Made by a program: the position numbers and the translations under genes. Below are positions 1-5,666 of a stretch of DNA of 9,502 bases, piece by piece. The stretch is from UBA6624 sp964507645 (GTDB taxonomy: Bacteria; UBP7; UBA6624), in assembly GCA_964507645.1 (NCBI GenBank), contig CAZDPU010000028.1, forward strand, positions 1 to 9,502, written 5' to 3'. Numbering within the stretch: the first letter of the stretch is position 1; the number at the start of each line of letters is the position of its first letter. Under the pieces are notes generated by a model. That model was given only the letters and a program-made list of their open reading frames with translations, was not told where the DNA came from and made no database searches.

Positions 1-753
1 ATGTTTCTTGAAGATGGGATGCTTGCAGATGGTTTAACAGATGCTTATAGTAAAAAACACATGGGCGAAGCAGCGGAATGGGTTTCTGAAGAATATAAAG
101 TGTCGAGAAAAGACATGGATGAATACGCATGTAATAGCCATTTGAAATCAACCTCTCAGGCAAAAAGCCTGGGATGTGAAATTGCTTCAGTTTCAACTCC
201 AGGAGGAGTGTTGGATTGTGATGAAGGCCCGAGAGAAACCTCCCTTGAGAAATTAGCTTCATTGAAGCCCGTTTTTAAAAAGGGAGGAAAGGTGACAGCC
301 GGAAACTCTTCCTCAATCAATGATGGTGGAGCTGCGGTTGTTTTGGCTTCGCGTAGCGCTGTAGAGGAAAGGAATCTTAATCCCTTGTGCTGGATCAGGG
401 ATGGCGTGGATGCCGGGGTCCCCCCACAAGAGGTTTTAATGAGCCCTCTTGCAGTGTTTCAAAACTTACAAACAAATCTTGGCTTAGGTGTTGATGATTT
501 TGAAAGAATTGAAATAAATGAAGCATTTGCGTGTCAGATGGTTGCTCTTGAAAGAGAGTTGTGTTTAGGGCCAGAGAAGTTGAACCGCTTAGGGGGGGCT
601 GTTTCCTTAGGTCATCCAATTGGGTGCTCGGGAGCAAGGATAGCGGTGTCATTAACCTCACAATTAAAGGAAACAGGTGGATTAGCTTTTGCCACATTAT
701 GCCTCGGGGGAGGAAATGGCACAGGGATGATTTTTCAGAGGAATTTAAATTAA
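1..753 (+). CDS. Thiolase family acyl-CoA acetyltransferase, 3' portion (5' end outside window)
   Basis: This is the C-terminal part, about 250 residues, of a thiolase (acetyl-CoA C-acyltransferase), which condenses two acyl-CoAs or cleaves 3-ketoacyl-CoA. The visible part holds MGEAAE (acyl-CoA-binding loop region), TAGNSSSINDGGAA, NEAFA, GGAVSLGHPIGCSGAR with the catalytic His, and CLGGGNG with the second catalytic Cys. Family members are near 390 residues, so about 140 N-terminal residues, including the nucleophilic Cys motif, should lie upstream. The ATG at position 1 is internal, not the true start. The segment usually reading MGxGPV reads LMSPL here, so substrate choice may differ from classical acetoacetyl-CoA thiolase. 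It ends 24 nt before rpmH on the same strand, and no terminator is seen between them. It differs clearly from the thiolase at the other end of the window. Biosynthetic and degradative roles cannot be separated from sequence alone. Confidence 0.93.
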   Translation: MFLEDGMLADGLTDAYSKKHMGEAAEWVSEEYKVSRKDMDEYACNSHLKSTSQAKSLGCEIASVSTPGGVLDCDEGPRETSLEKLASLKPVFKKGGKVTAGNSSSINDGGAAVVLASRSAVEERNLNPLCWIRDGVDAGVPPQEVLMSPLAVFQNLQTNLGLGVDDFERIEINEAFACQMVALERELCLGPEKLNRLGGAVSLGHPIGCSGARIAVSLTSQLKETGGLAFATLCLGGGNGTGMIFQRNLN

Positions 754-777
754 TCTGTTAGAATTGCTCGTTGCACA

Positions 778-918
778 ATGAGTACAGTAAGAACATATCA
801 ACCAAAAAAAAGGCACAGAAAGCGTGTCCATGGCTTTAGGAAAAGAATGCTTCGCCCTGGAGGAAGGGCTGTTGTTAGAGCAAGAAGGCGCAAGGGTAGA
901 GCCAGGCTCACCCACTAG
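778..918 (+). CDS. rpmH: Large ribosomal subunit protein bL34
   Basis: A 46-residue, extremely basic protein that binds 23S rRNA in the large ribosomal subunit. The N-terminal RTYQPKKRHRKRVHGFRKRM and the C-terminal RARRRKGRARL are the hallmark of bL34. The middle reads RPGGR, similar to the TPGGR form I recall from Thermus, rather than the TKNGR form of E. coli. It is too short for many ORF finders. There is no good Shine-Dalgarno before the ATG. The gene starts 24 nt after the thiolase stop. In most bacteria dnaA or oriC lies upstream of rpmH, but not here. The codons for Gly-Gly-Arg also form a strong GGAGGAAGG that can serve as the ribosome-binding site of the overlapping rnpA. Confidence 0.95.
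   Translation: MSTVRTYQPKKRHRKRVHGFRKRMLRPGGRAVVRARRRKGRARLTH
859..867 (+). promoter_or_regulatory. Shine-Dalgarno for rnpA embedded in rpmH
   Basis: GGAGGAAGG lies inside rpmH, where it encodes Gly-Gly-Arg of bL34. GGAGG ends 8 nt before an in-frame TTG at 872, a normal spacing for initiation. This is the best ribosome-binding site anywhere near the rnpA 5' end and supports TTG 872 over GTG 824 or TTG 920. It may be coincidence, because the codons are constrained by the bL34 protein. Confidence 0.5.
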
Positions 919-1252
919 TTTGTCCAAAAGTTCTTTTTGGGGTTCCAGCCTGCGTGGTTGGTTTTATTTTCACCCTAAAAAAACCCCTAGAAAGTTTCAT
1001 AAAATAACAAATGGGATTGAGCTCTTCTTCCTGCAAACAAACTCCCTGCAACCCCGTCTTGGAATTGTCATCCCAAAAAAATACGGCAACGCGGTTAAAA
1101 GAAACTCGGTTAAAAGAAAAATACGTTTTTGGTTTTGGAAAAAGGCAGAAAAGATAAAATCAAAAACAGCAATTTTAAGGATAACTTCTGACCCAGGCAA
1201 AAACCTGGACAAGGTTTTGAAATCTGTGCTAGAGTGTTGGGAAAATGAATAA
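872..1252 (+). CDS. rnpA: Ribonuclease P protein component
   Basis: RnpA is the protein subunit of RNase P, which binds the catalytic RNA and pre-tRNA leaders during tRNA 5' maturation. The diagnostic stretch is RLGIVIPKKYGNAVKRN followed by SVKRKIR, matching the family RNR motif. Position along the gene supports the call: rpmH precedes it and yidD follows with an 8-nt overlap. The start is uncertain. TTG 872 (126 residues) has a strong Shine-Dalgarno and overlaps rpmH out of frame by 47 nt. TTG 920 (110 residues, just after the rpmH stop) places the RNR motif near residue 61, as in E. coli, but lacks a ribosome-binding site. GTG 824 or ATG 830 would give a 140-142-residue protein. The sequence upstream of about residue 25 does not resemble the family. 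RnpA is typically 110-120 residues. Confidence 0.9.
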   Translation: MLEQEGARVEPGSPTSLSKSSFWGSSLRGWFYFHPKKTPRKFHKITNGIELFFLQTNSLQPRLGIVIPKKYGNAVKRNSVKRKIRFWFWKKAEKIKSKTAILRITSDPGKNLDKVLKSVLECWENE

Positions 1253-1454
1253 AATTTTTGTATCTTTGATTGTTTTTTATAGAAAAAAAATCAGCCCCAT
1301 GTTTCCTCCCTCTTGCAGGTTTTCTCCAACTTGCTCAGAGTATTCTTTGAAAGCTTTTAAAAAATACAATGCTTGGAAAGCCCTTGCTCTCTCTGTTTCG
1401 AGGGTTTTGAAGTGTAATCCCTTTTTTAAGGGGGGAGATGACCCTTTGACATGA
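1245..1454 (+). CDS. yidD: Membrane protein insertion efficiency factor YidD
   Basis: A 69-residue YidD (DUF37/haemolytic domain) protein, thought to help YidC insert proteins at the inner membrane. Family signatures are YRKKISPMFPPSCRFSPTCSEY near residues 12-33 and KCNPFFKGGDDP near the end, including the CRFxPTCSxY core. The length is typical. The ATG overlaps the end of rnpA by 8 nt, and its stop overlaps the yidC start in an ATGA arrangement. This fits translational coupling along rnpA-yidD-yidC, the usual gene order in bacteria. Confidence 0.95.
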   Translation: MNKIFVSLIVFYRKKISPMFPPSCRFSPTCSEYSLKAFKKYNAWKALALSVSRVLKCNPFFKGGDDPLT

Positions 1455-2206
1455 CAGAATTTCTTGCAAAAGCCTTTTTTTCTATTATTGAAATGATCCA
1501 TTCTTTCACGGGCTCTTACGGAGTGGACCTCGTCTTGCTTACAGTCATGGTCAAAACAGCTCTTTACCCATTAACTTTTCAACAGATGAAAAATCAACGG
1601 TTGATGCAAAAAATGGCCCCAGAGCTTAAAAAACTTGATTCCCTGAAGAGTAAAAATCCTCAGGAATACCAGCAAAAAACAATGGAGTTGTATAAAAAAC
1701 ACAAAACAAACCCCCTGGCTGGGTGCTTACCAATGTTTATTCAATTCCCAATTATCATCGCCCTTTTTAGAATGCTTAGAGACTACTCAATAAACAATGG
1801 TGTGTTCCTAACTCAAGACCTGTTTGGCGTCAATCTTGGAGCAACTCCCGTTGGTACTGTCCCAACCCTTAGTGAAGCTCAAAGGCTTCCTGGGGCAACG
1901 GCTTTGCCTTCTCCATGGGGAAATGACCCAAACTTCATAAGTTTTTATTGGCCAGCATTACTCTTGTTGGCTTTTTATCTTCTGACAACAATTCTTTATC
2001 AAAACCAAATGATGCCAGTAAAAAAAGAGGGCGAAGATGCAATGCCGCAACCTTTCAATCCAAAAATATTTACATTTATGATTTTAATTTGGGGTCTTTT
2101 CTTTCCTGCAGGATTGATTTTTTACTTTATAGTTTTCAACGTGGTTAGCATTTTCCAAACAAAGATGATCTATAAAAAATTGGATTATGAAAATGTTCAA
2201 AAATAA
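1451..2206 (+). CDS. yidC: Membrane protein insertase YidC/Oxa1, short form
   Basis: A polytopic inner-membrane insertase and chaperone of the YidC/Oxa1/Alb3 family, acting alone or with Sec. At 251 residues it is the short form, lacking the large periplasmic P1 domain of proteobacterial YidC. Membrane segments lie near residues 24-42, 92-110, 163-183 and 203-235 (a pair). The cytoplasmic C1 region (QQMKNQRLMQ onward) sits between the first two. The groove position usually held by Arg carries Lys (VMVKTALYPLT, about residue 35), a charge-conserving change. No lipobox Cys is present at the N-terminus, unlike B. subtilis SpoIIIJ. A loop of roughly 50 residues separates the second and third segments. 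The ATG overlaps the yidD stop by 4 nt. Confidence 0.95.
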   Translation: MTEFLAKAFFSIIEMIHSFTGSYGVDLVLLTVMVKTALYPLTFQQMKNQRLMQKMAPELKKLDSLKSKNPQEYQQKTMELYKKHKTNPLAGCLPMFIQFPIIIALFRMLRDYSINNGVFLTQDLFGVNLGATPVGTVPTLSEAQRLPGATALPSPWGNDPNFISFYWPALLLLAFYLLTTILYQNQMMPVKKEGEDAMPQPFNPKIFTFMILIWGLFFPAGLIFYFIVFNVVSIFQTKMIYKKLDYENVQK

Positions 2207-3017
2207 ATTAGTTGTTGTTCTGGTTTTTCTTTTTGTTTTTCTTGCCGTCCCAAAAACAAAACCAGCCTCAACGCCACCTCAACCAAATGCATCCTTGAGC
2301 TTTTCAGCTGCAATGCCTGAATTGCATGTCTTCCCAGCAAAGAGACTTTTAGATTTTGAATCAGGGAGTTTTGAAGAGCTTGTAAGTCTTTTGTATGATT
2401 TTTTAATCTATTCTCCCCTCTACGAAGTGAGGGTTGCTGTCCCTGAAGGATATTTGTTTAAAGGAGATCTTGAAGAGTTTATTTCTGAATTCCTTCCAGC
2501 TAGCAATTTTTCAAAGTCAGACATTGTTGTTTATCCGGAAAGGGAATTTGAAGAGGGTAATTTTGTTTTTTGGCTAAATGACAGCAAGGGAATCTCACAA
2601 AAGTTTTCAATCTTGGAATCTATAGATCGCCTAAGTCAAGAAGAAGAGGCGCTTTTGAAAAAGAGCTGGCTCACTAAAACAAAGGAAAAAAACCTTCCCT
2701 TCAGCATGCTGCAGGAAGGGTGGGTTGTTGTTGAGCATCCATACAGGGTTCCAAAAAAAGAATTTTTGGATCTAGAAAATGTCAGGTTTTTGGAATTGGA
2801 TTTGGGTGTCAATGTTGATTTCCTAAAAAAAGACCCCGTGCCTTGGATTGGGAAAATAAAGATTTCAGAAATTGAAGAGCTTGTTGGATCTTTTTGTTTT
2901 TCTTTTTGTGGTGAAAATGAAAAAACTGGAAGGTTTCCCATATTTTTCAAAATCAAAGATGGAAAAACTACACATTGGTCGTCAGGATACCCTCCAATTG
3001 AGTGGGTTGCACAATGA
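2187..3017 (+). CDS. Unknown exported protein in the yidC-cmk operon
   Basis: I do not recognise this 276-residue protein. Residues 1-27 look like a Sec signal or anchor: basic start, a hydrophobic run LVVVLVFLFVFLAV, then PKTKPAS. There is no lipobox Cys. The rest is soluble-looking, mixed alpha/beta and acidic-aromatic in places (DLEEFISEFLP, YPEREFEEGNFVF). Near the C-terminus is a CFSFC pair (about 237 and 241), then a Trp/Tyr-rich end. It overlaps yidC by 20 nt at its start and cmk by 4 nt at its end, so it is surely co-translated with them. A role in the envelope, perhaps alongside YidC, is inference from position only. ATG 2193 is an alternative start that removes two residues. Confidence 0.8.
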   Translation: MKMFKNKLVVVLVFLFVFLAVPKTKPASTPPQPNASLSFSAAMPELHVFPAKRLLDFESGSFEELVSLLYDFLIYSPLYEVRVAVPEGYLFKGDLEEFISEFLPASNFSKSDIVVYPEREFEEGNFVFWLNDSKGISQKFSILESIDRLSQEEEALLKKSWLTKTKEKNLPFSMLQEGWVVVEHPYRVPKKEFLDLENVRFLELDLGVNVDFLKKDPVPWIGKIKISEIEELVGSFCFSFCGENEKTGRFPIFFKIKDGKTTHWSSGYPPIEWVAQ

Positions 3018-3685
3018 AGAACCACTTTAGGATAATATCGATTGATGGCCCTGCTGGCTCTGGAAAAACAACAGTTTCAAAAAATCTTGCAAAGGCTTTA
3101 GGCAATTCTGGTTGCATTAGCAGTGGGCTTATTTACAGAATGATTGCGCATGATGCTCTTTATGGAAAAATTCTCGCTTCTCTTGGGGGTTCGGAAAGCG
3201 CCTTGGCTCAGATGATAGATATGAACGAGTGGAGCCTCCTTAACACCATGGAGATAGTTCGGAAAAATGATTCAAAAAATATAACGAGTGACTTTTATGG
3301 TGAAGTTTGTGATAAAAAAAGTAGTGAAATCGCGAAAGACAAGAAAAACCGTTTTTTGGTTTCTGGGTTTATAAAAAACCTGATTACATGTGATGTTTGG
3401 TGTGATTATGACTATGTCATCATAGAGGGCAGAGATATTGGTTCTGTTGTTTTTCCAGATGCAGGTTGGAAAATTTACCTTGACGCATCTCTTGAACAGC
3501 GGGTTGAAAGAAGAAACCTCGAAATAAGGGGAGCTGGTGATGGAATCCTTGAAAGAGACAACAAGGACAAGACAAGGAAAAACAACCCTCTTGTTGTTCC
3601 TGATGGTGCTTTTTGTATAGACTCAACCTTATTGAAAGTAGAAGAAGTTGTTTCTTTGATTTGTGATTATGTTGAAAAATCCTAA
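3014..3685 (+). CDS. cmk: Cytidylate kinase
   Basis: CMP/dCMP kinase phosphorylates CMP and dCMP with ATP to the diphosphates for nucleic acid and phospholipid synthesis in the cytoplasm. From ATG 3014 it has 223 residues, normal for bacterial Cmk. The P-loop DGPAGSGKTT is at residues 11-20. IEGRDIGSVVFPDAGWKIYL matches the conserved GRDIGTVVFPDA nucleotide-binding block, and the LID region with RRNLEIR and ERDNKDKTRKNNPL follows. FCIDSTLL then VEEVV close the family pattern. The ATG overlaps the upstream stop as ATGA, so it is preferred over an in-frame GTG at 3002. Cmk is followed by plsC, a common pairing in Firmicutes-like genomes where ispH or rpsA often come next. Those genes are not here. 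Confidence 0.96.
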   Translation: MKNHFRIISIDGPAGSGKTTVSKNLAKALGNSGCISSGLIYRMIAHDALYGKILASLGGSESALAQMIDMNEWSLLNTMEIVRKNDSKNITSDFYGEVCDKKSSEIAKDKKNRFLVSGFIKNLITCDVWCDYDYVIIEGRDIGSVVFPDAGWKIYLDASLEQRVERRNLEIRGAGDGILERDNKDKTRKNNPLVVPDGAFCIDSTLLKVEEVVSLICDYVEKS

Positions 3686-4364
3686 AAAATACCCTTTTAG
3701 CATTCCCTCTTACTGGTGTGCTGTAAATAGCTGTAGAGCTTTCCTGCTTCTTTGCAACTCCTTTTGGTTTAGTAAAAAGGATAAATTTAAAAAGATAAAA
3801 CCAATTATCTTTGTGGCAAACCATACCAGCCACCTAGATCCCCCCCTTATTGTTTCCTCAAGGCCTAGACCTGTTCGTTTTTTGGCAAAATCAGCTTTAT
3901 TCAAGGGTCTTTTAGGTGCTGGAATGAAATCTTGGGGTCAGGTTCCTGTTTACAAGACTGGCAAATCTGCTGGCATTAGCGTCATAAGGATAGCAATTGA
4001 TGTTCTTGCCGGGGGTTGGGATATTTGTCTTTTTGTAGAAGGAACAAGGAGTCTTGATGGGAGATTTAAGCCCCATTGGGCAAGAACGGGGGCTGCAACT
4101 ATTGCCCACAGGTCAAAAGCAACCGTTGTTCCTGTTGGGATAATAGGTTCTCACAAATCCTTCCCAAAGGGAACAAGGGTTCCAAAAAGGTGTCCTTTGG
4201 ATATTGTTTTTGGAGATCCCATAGATTCAAAAGATTTTATTGAAAACAAACTAACGACAGATTCAGCAAAAGTCTTCACTGAGCAGGTTGTAAAGGCAAT
4301 TGATGCTCTTTTGCCAGAAGAGCAAAAAGCTTTGCCTGAATCTTGGGAAAAGTTTAAAGGTTAA
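3669..4364 (+). CDS. plsC: 1-acyl-sn-glycerol-3-phosphate acyltransferase
   Basis: PlsC-type acyltransferase makes phosphatidic acid from lysophosphatidic acid at the inner membrane. From ATG 3669 it has 231 residues. Motif I is NHTSHLD (about 51-57), with the catalytic His and Asp of NHxxxxD. Motif II is around VPVYKTGKS. Motif III reads FVEGTRS (about 122-128), with Val where most members have Pro. Motif IV is VVPVGI near 153-158. A weakly hydrophobic N-terminal segment lies before motif I. It overlaps cmk by 17 nt out of frame; an in-frame GTG at 3663 is a weaker alternative. It is followed after 8 nt by a tRNA-Arg gene with no terminator, suggesting co-transcription. Confidence 0.93.
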   Translation: MLKNPKKYPFSIPSYWCAVNSCRAFLLLCNSFWFSKKDKFKKIKPIIFVANHTSHLDPPLIVSSRPRPVRFLAKSALFKGLLGAGMKSWGQVPVYKTGKSAGISVIRIAIDVLAGGWDICLFVEGTRSLDGRFKPHWARTGAATIAHRSKATVVPVGIIGSHKSFPKGTRVPKRCPLDIVFGDPIDSKDFIENKLTTDSAKVFTEQVVKAIDALLPEEQKALPESWEKFKG

Positions 4365-4372
4365 AAATTTTT

Positions 4373-4445
4373 GCGCTCGTAGCTCAACTGGCAGAGCGTC
4401 GGCTTGCGGAGCCGAAGGTTGCAGGTTCAAGTCCTGCCGAGCGTG
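4373..4445 (+). tRNA. tRNA-Arg (anticodon GCG)
   Basis: A complete cloverleaf of 73 nt can be folded by eye. The 7-bp acceptor stem GCGCTCG pairs with CGAGCGT with one G-U at the end. The D arm is GCTC/GAGC with GG in the loop. The anticodon stem TCGGC/GCCGA encloses loop TTGCGGA, putting GCG at 4406-4408 (reads CGC and CGU). The T arm is GCAGG/CCTGC with TTCAAGT. The discriminator is G and CCA is not encoded. Most bacteria read these codons with an ACG tRNA edited to inosine by TadA, so GCG is unusual. It lies 8 nt after plsC and 10 nt before a sister tRNA-Arg. Confidence 0.95.
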
Positions 4446-4455
4446 TGCTGAATAA

Positions 4456-4528
4456 GCGCTTGTAGCTCAACTGGCAGAGCGATGCCCTCCTAAGGCATAG
4501 GTTGGAGGTTCGAGTCCTCCCAAGCGTG
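4456..4528 (+). tRNA. tRNA-Arg (anticodon CCT)
   Basis: A 73-nt cloverleaf: acceptor GCGCTTG/CAAGCGT, D arm GCTC/GAGC, anticodon stem ATGCC/GGCAT with loop CTCCTAA giving anticodon CCT at 4489-4491 (reads AGG), and T arm GGAGG/CCTCC with TTCGAGT. The discriminator is G and CCA is not encoded. The first 26 nt differ from the preceding tRNA-Arg at one position only, so the two look like a tandem duplicate whose anticodon arms diverged. The 3' end is one base away from the stop codon of the convergent gene, leaving no room for a separate terminator. Confidence 0.95.
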
Positions 4529-4529
4529 T

Positions 4530-5633
4530 TCAGTTTAATATTTTTGTGTCTGCTTTTGCGAGATGAAAACTTTTTGGAAGGCCTAAAATCCCGAGCATTT
4601 TGTTTCCATTTAATGTTTTTTGTATTTCTCTATATGTTTTGTTGGAGGGAGCTCTGTCATATGCTCCATCAAAACGAGTTGCTTCTTTTGGCACAAAGTA
4701 ACCATCCTCTATAAAGTCTGGATACCAACCTTCTGCCTTCTTTTTGAGAATTCCGTAAATTCTTTTTTTTGCAAAAAGGGATTGCTTAAACCACTCTTCA
4801 TCAAACCATGCACCTACAAAAACCCTTCTCCCCTCTTTTGCAGGAAAGTCGGAATCTCCCATCCTCATACAGCCAACAATAAGGTTTTCTTCAGTTGGAG
4901 CTGCGTTTGGAATATCTTGTGAGATGTGAAGTTCTCCTGAGTGTTTCCCGTTGGCGGTTCCAACCACTTGCACAAATCTTAACTTTGGCCAATTGAGAGA
5001 TTTTGCAATCCTGTCTGTTGAAACGTGGCAATTCCTTTCTGCTGGCTCGTTTGTAATTTCACCACCAGAGAGTTCCCACATATTTTTTGTCTCTTTTATC
5101 TGGGTGTTGATGTTAAGCATCATCCAGGGTCTTATTTCTTTCGACAGCAACTCCGCAATGCCCGTCAGCCTGTTTTCAGTCGGTTGGCTTGACCCAGTTG
5201 CAACAAGCAACATTTGAAGCCACTTGATCCAGTTGGAATTCTTGTGTTTGGAGAATTGGTATTCTTTTTTTGGTGGAAAAAAAGAGAAGCTCCTATCAAC
5301 GGGAACCCCTGTCTTTTGTGCAAGGTACTCTAGTGAATGCTTGTCCCACTCCCGTGTTTGTGCTGCTATCATCAAGTCTGATATCTCTGCCTCGCAACCC
5401 TCCATTTCCTGTATGTCTGTGCATAGGTCTATGGGGTTTGGGGCAACCCTCATTGATTTTTCACCAAGATACAGTGTTGTCTTTAAATTCTGATAAGCAG
5501 TGCCCTTTGGGGGTTCGCCTAAGAATATGTGTGGTTCTTTTGGGTGTTTTGAATCTGGAGCTTCCTCAGACCCTGTGCACCATGATCCGGGTTTTTTTTG
5601 GGCGATGATGCTCTGTGCGGCGTATACCGCCAA
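4530..5633 (-). CDS. Unrecognised 367-residue protein downstream of the SLH porin
   Basis: I cannot assign this protein to a family. It has no signal peptide or membrane segment and is rich in Trp, Lys and Glu. Visible segments include EWDKHSLEYLAQKTGVPVD, KNSNWIKWLQMLLVATGSSQ, a stretch around residues 204-260 with CHVSTDRIAKSLNWPKLRFV and GELHISQD, and GRRVFVGAWFDEEWF. The reading frame is long and open, and other frames are broken, so it is probably a real gene. The start is unclear: TTG 5633 is the first standard start, but the frame is open back to the porin TAG at 5667-5669, and no Shine-Dalgarno is obvious. The first in-frame ATG is about 60 codons downstream. It is probably co-transcribed with the porin. 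Its TGA stop sits one base beyond the tRNA-Arg(CCT) gene on the other strand. Confidence 0.75.
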   Translation of the reverse strand: MAVYAAQSIIAQKKPGSWCTGSEEAPDSKHPKEPHIFLGEPPKGTAYQNLKTTLYLGEKSMRVAPNPIDLCTDIQEMEGCEAEISDLMIAAQTREWDKHSLEYLAQKTGVPVDRSFSFFPPKKEYQFSKHKNSNWIKWLQMLLVATGSSQPTENRLTGIAELLSKEIRPWMMLNINTQIKETKNMWELSGGEITNEPAERNCHVSTDRIAKSLNWPKLRFVQVVGTANGKHSGELHISQDIPNAAPTEENLIVGCMRMGDSDFPAKEGRRVFVGAWFDEEWFKQSLFAKKRIYGILKKKAEGWYPDFIEDGYFVPKEATRFDGAYDRAPSNKTYREIQKTLNGNKMLGILGLPKSFHLAKADTKILN

Positions 5634-5666
5634 AGCATCATTCCCATGTATGTTTTTTTTCAGGAA

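Noticed and set aside
3002..3013. GTG start for cmk adding four residues
   Set aside because: ATG 3014 gives the ATGA overlap with the previous stop and a normal Cmk N-terminus close to the P-loop.
3663..3668. GTG start for plsC adding two residues
   Set aside because: ATG 3669 is the stronger codon and neither has a clear Shine-Dalgarno; the difference is minor.
4620..5608. Several plus-strand open frames opposite the 367-residue gene
   Set aside because: They are short, low in recognisable motifs and covered by one long minus-strand frame; treated as shadows.
5615..5635. Short inverted repeat GGCG/CGCC between porin and downstream gene as a terminator
   Set aside because: The stem is only 4 bp, lacks a T-tract, and lies within the coding frame of the downstream protein.
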